10,439 bases of DNA from Acidobacteriota bacterium (GTDB lineage: Bacteria > Acidobacteriota > Blastocatellia > Pyrinomonadales > Pyrinomonadaceae). The translations under genes and the position numbers were made by a program. The notes below the pieces were generated by a model. It searched no databases. It saw only the letters and a program-made list of their open reading frames with translations, and had not been told where the DNA came from. The stretch is taken from positions 1-10,439 of the forward strand of contig JAKOSS010000911.1 in the NCBI GenBank assembly GCA_029777145.1, read 5' to 3'. Shown one piece after another: positions 7,011 through 10,439 of the stretch (positions within the stretch are counted from its first letter, which is position 1; each line of letters opens with the position of its first letter).

Positions 7011-7121
7011 TAGTCGAGAGTCAGTGGTCGGGTGTCGAGAGTTGACGCTTGGACAAGAACCAGAGAATTTCAGTCATCATAATCCGTCCCATTGACCCAC
7101 GCCCGACCCCCGACTCCTGAC
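7011..7121. repeat. Degenerate heptamer tracts in inverted orientation
   Basis: From 7011 the sequence reads in 7-nt steps sharing GTC: AGTCGAG, AGTCAGT, GGTCGGG, TGTCGAG, AGTTGAC. Near 7100-7120 the opposite words appear with the same period (CCCGACC, CCCGACT, CCTGACT). The two blocks are imperfectly complementary, so the gap between DoxX and the dioxygenase could fold on itself. GTCAGTG is also the core word of the minus strand at 2127-2140, linking the two gaps. The gap is 118 bp and holds no gene. Confidence 0.7.
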
Positions 7122-7523
7122 TCATTTCTCCCCTGCTTTCGAGAGCAGGCTGTCGACCGAAATCGAACCGCCGCCGGCAAAGAACAAATAAAAGAAGACG
7201 AAGCTGTAAAGCACCGCCAATTCGCCTTTGTTGACGATCGGCAGGAACGCATTCGTCCCGTGCGCCATGAAGTAAGCGACCGCCATCATCCCGCTCAGGA
7301 TGAACGCGGTCCAGCGGGTGAACAAACCGATCAGGATCAGAATTCCGCCGCCAAGTTCGAGAATGCCGCCGAAGGTCATCAGCGGTGAAAGGCCGGCGCC
7401 CGCATTCTGCGACGCCGGAAAGCCCAGCAATTTCTGCGAACCGTGCCACATAAACAGGAATCCCGTGATAAATCGCAGCAAACTCAAGATGCGCGGCTGC
7501 CACGCCGCAAAAAAGTCGTTCAT
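7122..7523 (-). CDS. DoxX family membrane protein
   Basis: This 133-residue protein has four hydrophobic segments at about 10-29, 46-66, 71-88 and 101-118, placing it in the inner membrane. Family hallmarks are FMWHGSQKLLGF (24-35) and FGGILELGGGILILIGLFTRWTA (51-73). DoxX proteins are small four-helix membrane proteins linked to quinone or thiol redox chemistry; B. subtilis MhqP and CatD belong to this group. The frame is open to 7571, but I start at 7523, where the family N-terminus begins and a G-rich Shine-Dalgarno (GGGGGGAG) lies close upstream. It follows the thioredoxin-like gene by 37 bp, so co-transcription is likely. Confidence 0.92.
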   Translation of the reverse strand: MNDFFAAWQPRILSLLRFITGFLFMWHGSQKLLGFPASQNAGAGLSPLMTFGGILELGGGILILIGLFTRWTAFILSGMMAVAYFMAHGTNAFLPIVNKGELAVLYSFVFFYLFFAGGGSISVDSLLSKAGEK

Positions 7524-7560
7524 ATTTCTCCCCCCAAAATAAGTAATGATTGCCGAAGCC

Positions 7561-8169
7561 TCATGCCGCAACGGCCTGATTCCCGCCCCGGAACTTCAGA
7601 AGTTCTTCAAGATCCGATTGGATCGAGCGATGTCGGTCGTCGTTGTACCAACGCTGCATCTTCTCATTGATCGCCGATTTTTCAAGCCCCGCCCGCTTCA
7701 ACTCCTCGAAATAGGCCTGGCCCGCGCGCGGTCTCGGCCCCCACGTCCCAAGAATCGTCAACTCTTCGGCGTCGAGCGCGATTAGCTTCGGGATCGATCG
7801 CGCGCCGTTCGTCAAGAATCGGTCCATCAGTTCCGGATTCTCGTCGCGCAGAACGTACCGCGTCTCGATAAGTTCGGTTTCGCGGGCGATGCGCTCGATC
7901 GCCGGAACCGATTGTGCCGCATCGCCGCACCAGCCTTCGGTCAGAATCAGCCAGATCATTGGTTTGGCAATTATACGCAGTTGTTCGCGCAATGATTCAT
8001 CGAGGACGAAAGTCTTCTCGATCCGACGCATGCGATGCAGATTGAGTTTGGAAAATTCAGTCCGTGACTCCGATTGCTCGGGTCCGGTCGATTTTCCCGT
8101 CTTCAATAATTTCGCGATCAGTGCCGTATATTCGGCGTAGTTCATCGATTTTTCCAAATATCCTTTCAT
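7561..8169 (-). CDS. Thioredoxin-fold family protein with WCGDA active site
   Basis: This 202-residue cytoplasmic protein has a thioredoxin-like core: WLILTEGWCGDAAQSVP (73-89) and the cis-proline strand SIPKLI (125-130), followed by TILGTWGPRP (138-147). The second active-site cysteine is replaced by alanine (CGDA), leaving C81 as the only cysteine in the motif. From memory, WCGDA is the norm in this family, which is common in Bacteroidota and Acidobacteriota, so it is not a defect here. A single-cysteine site would suit a mixed-disulfide or non-reductase role; the function is not established. The ATG at 8169 overlaps the previous stop as ATGA. An internal ATG at 8145, with GGA upstream, is a possible alternative start. 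Confidence 0.85.
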   Translation of the reverse strand: MKGYLEKSMNYAEYTALIAKLLKTGKSTGPEQSESRTEFSKLNLHRMRRIEKTFVLDESLREQLRIIAKPMIWLILTEGWCGDAAQSVPAIERIARETELIETRYVLRDENPELMDRFLTNGARSIPKLIALDAEELTILGTWGPRPRAGQAYFEELKRAGLEKSAINEKMQRWYNDDRHRSIQSDLEELLKFRGGNQAVAA

Positions 8170-8774
8170 TTGCGGTTCTGTTTGAGATTCGCGATCTCTT
8201 TTTCAAGTTCGTCGATCCGCTCGTAAAGCGAACTCGCCATTAGTTTTATTTCATCGACCGTGTATCGCGGCGTGATGTGCTGCGGACAGTTCCAATCGAA
8301 CGCTTCGACCTCGAAGACGATCGCCCGTTCGATCTTCGCCGTGTTCTCATCGTGCTTGAGAGCAGCGATCACTTCCGGATCGGTTGCGATCCTCGCCCGC
8401 GCCATGATCTTCAGCCGTCGCCGCCGAGCGTAATCCATCAGGAACAGCGACGCCTTGTCGTTTCCCTTTAGATTGCCGACGCTGATGTACTGCCGGTTGC
8501 CACGGAAATCCGCATATCCGATCGTCCGCGGACCGAGAACTTTCAGAAATCCGACCGGACCTCCGCGATACTGGACGTACGGCCAGCCTGTTTCGCCGGC
8601 CGTCGCCAGATAAAAACCATCCCTTTGCTCGATAAAGTCGATCTCGGCCCCGGTCAGTTCGACCTCGGCCTCGCTCGATGCTCCCGACCGCGAATACAGG
8701 TCCCGCGATCCAAATTCCGTTTGGACCGCCTTCACGTCGGGCGTGAAGGCGATCTTGTGATAACGCGCTGACAT
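8166..8774 (-). CDS. Pyridoxamine 5'-phosphate oxidase-like FMN-binding split-barrel protein
   Basis: The product has 202 residues from the methionine at 8774. The core shows FYLATAGETGWPYVQYRGGPVGFLKV (54-79), FRGNRQYISVGNL (90-102) and LFLMDYARRRRLKIMARA (110-127), typical of the PNPOx-like split barrel that binds FMN, F420 or haem. It is not PdxH itself: these members lack the pyridoxal substrate signature and act as poorly characterised flavin oxidoreductases. The C-terminus (about 173-200) is rich in Leu/Ile/Glu/Lys at heptad spacing and looks like a short coiled coil. The frame extends to 8825 in the 34-residue ORF's region, but homologs start at MSARYHKIAFTP. Its ATG lies 2 nt after the stop of that small ORF and lacks its own Shine-Dalgarno, so it may be translated by re-initiation. 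Confidence 0.88.
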   Translation of the reverse strand: MSARYHKIAFTPDVKAVQTEFGSRDLYSRSGASSEAEVELTGAEIDFIEQRDGFYLATAGETGWPYVQYRGGPVGFLKVLGPRTIGYADFRGNRQYISVGNLKGNDKASLFLMDYARRRRLKIMARARIATDPEVIAALKHDENTAKIERAIVFEVEAFDWNCPQHITPRYTVDEIKLMASSLYERIDELEKEIANLKQNRK

Positions 8775-8776
8775 AT

Positions 8777-8881
8777 TTATTGGAGCAGGCGCTGCCAGAA
8801 TCCGCTGTGGCCGATCAGCCACCAATAACCATCGATCGCGGCTGCGCCAAGTCTTGCGATGATCGTTCCGAATGAATTCAT
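8777..8881 (-). CDS. Small ORF, 34 residues, unknown function
   Basis: The frame runs from an ATG at 8881 to TAA at 8777-8779. The leader reads TGAGGTGATC before the ATG, so a strong GAGGTG Shine-Dalgarno overlaps the stop codon of the nitroreductase gene. The product starts MNSFGTIIARLGAAAIDGYW and continues with WLIGHSGFWQRLLQ. It is hydrophobic with three tryptophans and few charges, so it could be a short membrane-associated or amphipathic peptide. It sits 7 nt after the nitroreductase and 2 nt before the split-barrel gene. That placement fits a real operon member or a leader that couples translation of the next gene. I do not recognise a family. Confidence 0.6.
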   Translation of the reverse strand: MNSFGTIIARLGAAAIDGYWWLIGHSGFWQRLLQ

Positions 8882-8888
8882 GATCACC

Positions 8889-9539
8889 TCACACTCTGAC
8901 GACGAGATCGTCGCGTCGCGCCCGGACTTTCGGTAGCGGCGCCAGCCAGTCGTTTTCGTCACGGTATCCGACCGCCGCGACGACCACAGCCGAATGCCCG
9001 TCGAGTCCAAGTATCTCGTTGAACCGAGCCGCGTCGAATCCTTCCATCGGCGTCGCGTCGATGCCGAGCATCGCGGCGGTCTCGAGCAGAAATCCGAGCG
9101 CGATGTACGCTTGGCGCGAATTCCAGGCCTCGATGTAACCCCCGTCGATCGCACGCTTGGCGGAACCGTTGATCACATTCTCGAGCTCGTTCAGCGAATG
9201 CCGTTCAACGCCTCGAACCTCGGCGATCCGATCGACGTACGCCGCGACGTCGTTCTGATCGAGGACGCGTTTATAGGCGAACACCGCCAGATGCGAACTG
9301 TCCGTGATCTGCGGCTGGCCGTATGCAGCTTCGCGAAGGCGTTCACGCACTGCCGGATCGGTGACGACGATCAGTTTGAATGGCTGCAGACCGAAACTCG
9401 TCGGCGCGAGGATCACCGAATCCTCGAGCACCTGCCAATCCTCTTCGGAAACGCTCCGCGTCGGATCATATTTCTTGACCGCGTAACGCCAGTTAAGCCG
9501 TTCCATCAGTTCAGTTTGCGATATCGTTGCTGTTGACAT
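8889..9539 (-). CDS. NfsB-like NAD(P)H nitroreductase
   Basis: The product has 216 residues. This FMN flavoenzyme family reduces nitroaromatics, quinones or dihydropteridines with NAD(P)H in the cytoplasm. FMN-site segments are RLNWRYAVKKYD (14-25) and APTSFGLQPFKLIVV (45-59). The C-terminal half, with QAYIALGFLLETAAMLGIDATPMEGFD (143-169) and VGYRDENDWLAPLPKVR (190-206), matches the E. coli NfsB pattern closely. I start at 9539, which has a good purine-rich Shine-Dalgarno (GGGAAGGGAAATT before ATG); the ATG at 9560 has none. A TGTATC-N7-GTTACA palindrome 26 bp upstream nearly matches the one in the rrf2 promoter, so the Rrf2 protein probably controls it directly. B. subtilis MhqN is a functional parallel. 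Confidence 0.93.
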   Translation of the reverse strand: MSTATISQTELMERLNWRYAVKKYDPTRSVSEEDWQVLEDSVILAPTSFGLQPFKLIVVTDPAVRERLREAAYGQPQITDSSHLAVFAYKRVLDQNDVAAYVDRIAEVRGVERHSLNELENVINGSAKRAIDGGYIEAWNSRQAYIALGFLLETAAMLGIDATPMEGFDAARFNEILGLDGHSAVVVAAVGYRDENDWLAPLPKVRARRDDLVVRV

Positions 9540-9565
9540 AATTTCCCTTCCCTTGTTCATATATT

Positions 9566-9584
9566 TGTAACTGTGCTTGATACA
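9566..9584 (-). promoter_or_regulatory. Predicted Rrf2-family operator before the nitroreductase gene
   Basis: Read on the minus strand this is TGTATC-N7-GTTACA, one base from a perfect inverted repeat and matching 11 of 12 arm bases of the palindrome at 10048-10066 with the same spacing. It lies 26 bp before the nitroreductase ATG, within the 67-bp gap after rrf2. A TTGACC that could serve as a -35 box lies just upstream, but I cannot place a convincing -10. Confidence 0.7.
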
Positions 9585-9589
9585 GAAGT

Positions 9590-9607
9590 GGTCAAATTTT
9601 TTTGACC
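9590..9607. promoter_or_regulatory. Perfect palindrome GGTCAAA-N4-TTTGACC next to the rrf2 stop
   Basis: Seven-base arms flank TTTT (plus strand). It begins at the last base of the rrf2 stop codon and precedes the predicted nitroreductase operator. As an rrf2 terminator it is weak: the stem is AT-rich and the minus strand lacks a following T-run. It also contributes TTGACC, a possible -35 box for the nitroreductase promoter. It may be a second protein-binding site. Confidence 0.5.
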
Positions 9608-10044
9608 TAAGATGTCGGCACCGCGACCGATCCTTCGACCGACTCGATCACGTCGCGCAGAGTATAGGACGCAAGTTTCTCCTGCACCGCGAGATCGATC
9701 TCGGCTTGAAGCCCGCCAAGCACCCGTTGGATGTTACGGCCGATCGGGCAATCCTGGTTTGGCGTGTTCGGATGCAGCGAAAACACTTCACTTGTCGAAA
9801 CCGCGTTGAAAATATCGAGCAGCGGGATCTCTTCCGGCTTTCGCGCGAGGCAGGTTCCGCCGCACGCTCCTGTCTGCGAGACTACCAAATTCGCCTCGTG
9901 CAGGCTGCACATCAGCCGCCGGATCACCACCGGATTCGTGTTCACGCTCCGAGCCAAATAGTCAGACTTCACACGCTCGTCACAACTCCGGGCAAGCATC
10001 GCCAGGACGTGGACCGCGATCGAAAATTGACTGTTTGACGCCAT
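9607..10044 (-). CDS. Rrf2 family transcriptional regulator, YwnA-like
   Basis: This 145-residue DNA-binding repressor has an N-terminal winged helix (FSIAVHVLAMLAR at 7-19; SVNTNPVVIRRLMCSLHEANLV at 33-54) and a dimerisation helix in the C-terminal third. It resembles B. subtilis YwnA along its length, including the NTNPVV recognition helix and the DCPIGRNIQ segment (98-106). It lacks the three-cysteine iron-sulfur signature of IscR/NsrR: the cysteines are C21, C46, C61 and C65 (in the wing) and C99. A thiol switch is therefore more likely than a cluster. The Staphylococcus aureus Rrf2 member HypR is a known HOCl-sensing thiol-switch repressor. The promoter is overlapped by a palindrome, pointing to autoregulation. 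No Shine-Dalgarno precedes the ATG. Confidence 0.9.
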   Translation of the reverse strand: MASNSQFSIAVHVLAMLARSCDERVKSDYLARSVNTNPVVIRRLMCSLHEANLVVSQTGACGGTCLARKPEEIPLLDIFNAVSTSEVFSLHPNTPNQDCPIGRNIQRVLGGLQAEIDLAVQEKLASYTLRDVIESVEGSVAVPTS

Positions 10045-10047
10045 AAC

Positions 10048-10066
10048 TGTAACAAGTATAGTTACA
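10048..10066 (-). promoter_or_regulatory. Predicted autoregulatory operator TGTAAC-N7-GTTACA
   Basis: This is a perfect 6-base inverted repeat with a 7-nt spacer, 3 nt upstream of the rrf2 ATG. The -10 hexamer lies inside the spacer, so a bound dimer would block RNA polymerase. The near-identical copy before the nitroreductase gene supports its being the Rrf2 protein's site. Confidence 0.72.
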
Positions 10067-10084
10067 AAACTTTGATCGTGTCAA
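10055..10084 (-). promoter_or_regulatory. Sigma-70-type promoter of the rrf2 gene
   Basis: On the minus strand a consensus -35 TTGACA (10079-10084) is followed by an 18-bp spacer and TATACT (10055-10060), one base from the -10 consensus. The start point should fall near 10047-10049, only about 3-5 nt before the ATG at 10044. The mRNA is therefore probably leaderless or nearly so, consistent with the missing Shine-Dalgarno. Confidence 0.75.
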
Positions 10085-10182
10085 GAGGTCTTTTCTGATC
10101 GGAAGAAATCCGTAAGACCCATTTAAGGACTGATGCCGGTCTAACACTTACAATCTGTGTTGGCGGAGAGTTCGAAGCTGAT

Positions 10183-10198
10183 TCCAAATCGATTTGGA
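10183..10198. promoter_or_regulatory. 16-bp perfect palindrome TCCAAATCGATTTGGA
   Basis: This perfectly self-complementary 16-mer lies in the 239-bp gap between the partial gene and rrf2, about 100 bp upstream of the rrf2 -35 box. It has the form of a dimeric regulator site, but nothing else in the window repeats it. Its role is unknown. Confidence 0.35.
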
Positions 10199-10216
10199 GC
10201 AATGGAATGGATTTCG

Positions 10217-10272
10217 CCGCGGATCAACGCGGAAATCGCGGATATTATCCGCGCGCTCTTCCTGATCCGCGG
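10217..10272. repeat. Nested palindromes after the partial gene, possible 3' hairpin
   Basis: CCGCGGATCA (10217-10226) pairs exactly with TGATCCGCGG (10263-10272), and between them CGCGGATATTATCCGCG (10237-10253) is a perfect palindrome. The whole block lies 11 bp past the stop codon at 10284, where a transcript end is expected. It is GC-rich but lacks a U-tract, so it is either a Rho-dependent or processing hairpin, or a short repeat element of the CGCGGAT type. Confidence 0.6.
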
Positions 10273-10283
10273 CTTGTTTAAGA

Positions 10284-10439
10284 TTACCTGCCGGCGAGAA
10301 TTTGCCGGAGTTCATCGATCGAATCGTCGGCGATCAAACGGAAGGTCCGGACACGCGGGTCGCCGTCAAAATGAACCGCCGTCGGTGCGTCGCAGATTAT
10401 CAAAGTCGCCGCGTCGAGACCTTTGCGCCAACCGGGCTC
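10284..10439 (-). CDS. C-terminal 51 residues of an unidentified protein
   Basis: The frame is open from the window edge to TAA at 10284-10286. Visible segments are WRKGLDAATLIICDAPTA and VRTFRLIADDSIDELRQILA near the end. Codon use is like that of the neighbours (mostly G/C third positions) and no competing frame is as convincing. The alternating hydrophobic strand and short helix at the end resemble the C-terminal sensing domain of some GntR-type regulators, but this is a weak impression and I assign no function. It is separated from rrf2 by 239 bp and is transcribed in the same direction. Confidence 0.7.
   Translation of the reverse strand, partial: EPGWRKGLDAATLIICDAPTAVHFDGDPRVRTFRLIADDSIDELRQILAGR

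Noticed and set aside
7021..7503. Minus-strand frame of 160 codons overlapping DoxX
   Set aside because: Shadow of the DoxX frame, which has the hydrophobic segments and family motifs.
7561..8169. Broken thioredoxin missing its second cysteine
   Set aside because: The WCGDA motif is, to my knowledge, usual for this family, and the rest of the protein is intact.
8882..9154. Upstream part of the minus-strand frame that contains the 34-residue ORF
   Set aside because: It is an out-of-frame reading of the nitroreductase gene. Only the last 34 codons, from the ATG at 8881 with its Shine-Dalgarno, are credible.
10087..10119. GGTCTT / AAGACC stem upstream of rrf2 as a terminator
   Set aside because: The arms are only six bases, there is no adjoining T-run, and it lies upstream of the promoter with no gene end close by.

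Overview
The window is a GC-rich bacterial chromosome segment (mid-50s percent GC by eye). Every convincing gene lies on the minus strand. The protein families, together with gaps filled by short phased repeats (mostly 7-8 nt), suggest an environmental Acidobacteriota of the Blastocatellia/Pyrinomonadales type. That placement is an inference from general resemblance and not from a marker gene. I see no rRNA, tRNA, CRISPR array, insertion sequence or phage gene.

In order of transcription (high to low coordinates): the C-terminal tail of an unidentified protein (10284-10439) is followed by a gap with palindromes. Next is an Rrf2/YwnA-type repressor gene (9607-10044) whose near-consensus promoter carries the palindrome TGTAAC-N7-GTTACA directly over the -10 box. 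A near-identical palindrome lies before the next gene, an NfsB-like nitroreductase (8889-9539). A tightly packed run follows: a 34-residue ORF with a strong Shine-Dalgarno (8777-8881), an FMN-binding split-barrel protein (8166-8774), a thioredoxin-fold protein with WCGDA at the active site (7561-8169) and a DoxX membrane protein (7122-7523). After a repeat-filled gap come a YgiD/DODA-type extradiol dioxygenase (6239-7003) and a zinc-less quinone-reductase-like MDR enzyme (5235-6242), which overlap by ATGA. Then come a DUF3303 protein, a catechol-type O-methyltransferase and a thioredoxin/glutathione peroxidase.

Beyond a 66-bp tandem repeat lie an aldo/keto reductase (2230-3126), a heptanucleotide repeat tract, a ketopantoate-reductase-family enzyme (1156-2070), a 405-bp gap with no convincing gene, and the N-terminus of an exported BNR/sortilin-type beta-propeller protein (1-750).

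Nitroreductase, extradiol dioxygenase, DoxX, quinone reductase, catechol O-methyltransferase, peroxidase and a Cys-containing Rrf2 regulator together resemble a quinone/electrophile-stress island. Functionally this parallels the mhqNOP and catDE loci of Bacillus subtilis. The grouping is inferred; only the two matching operators are direct evidence of shared control, and they cover the regulator and the nitroreductase.

The second theme is the intergenic DNA. At least five separate gaps hold tandem or inverted arrays built on 7-8 nt periods, each with a different core word. Several abut or run into gene ends, and two supply stop codons.
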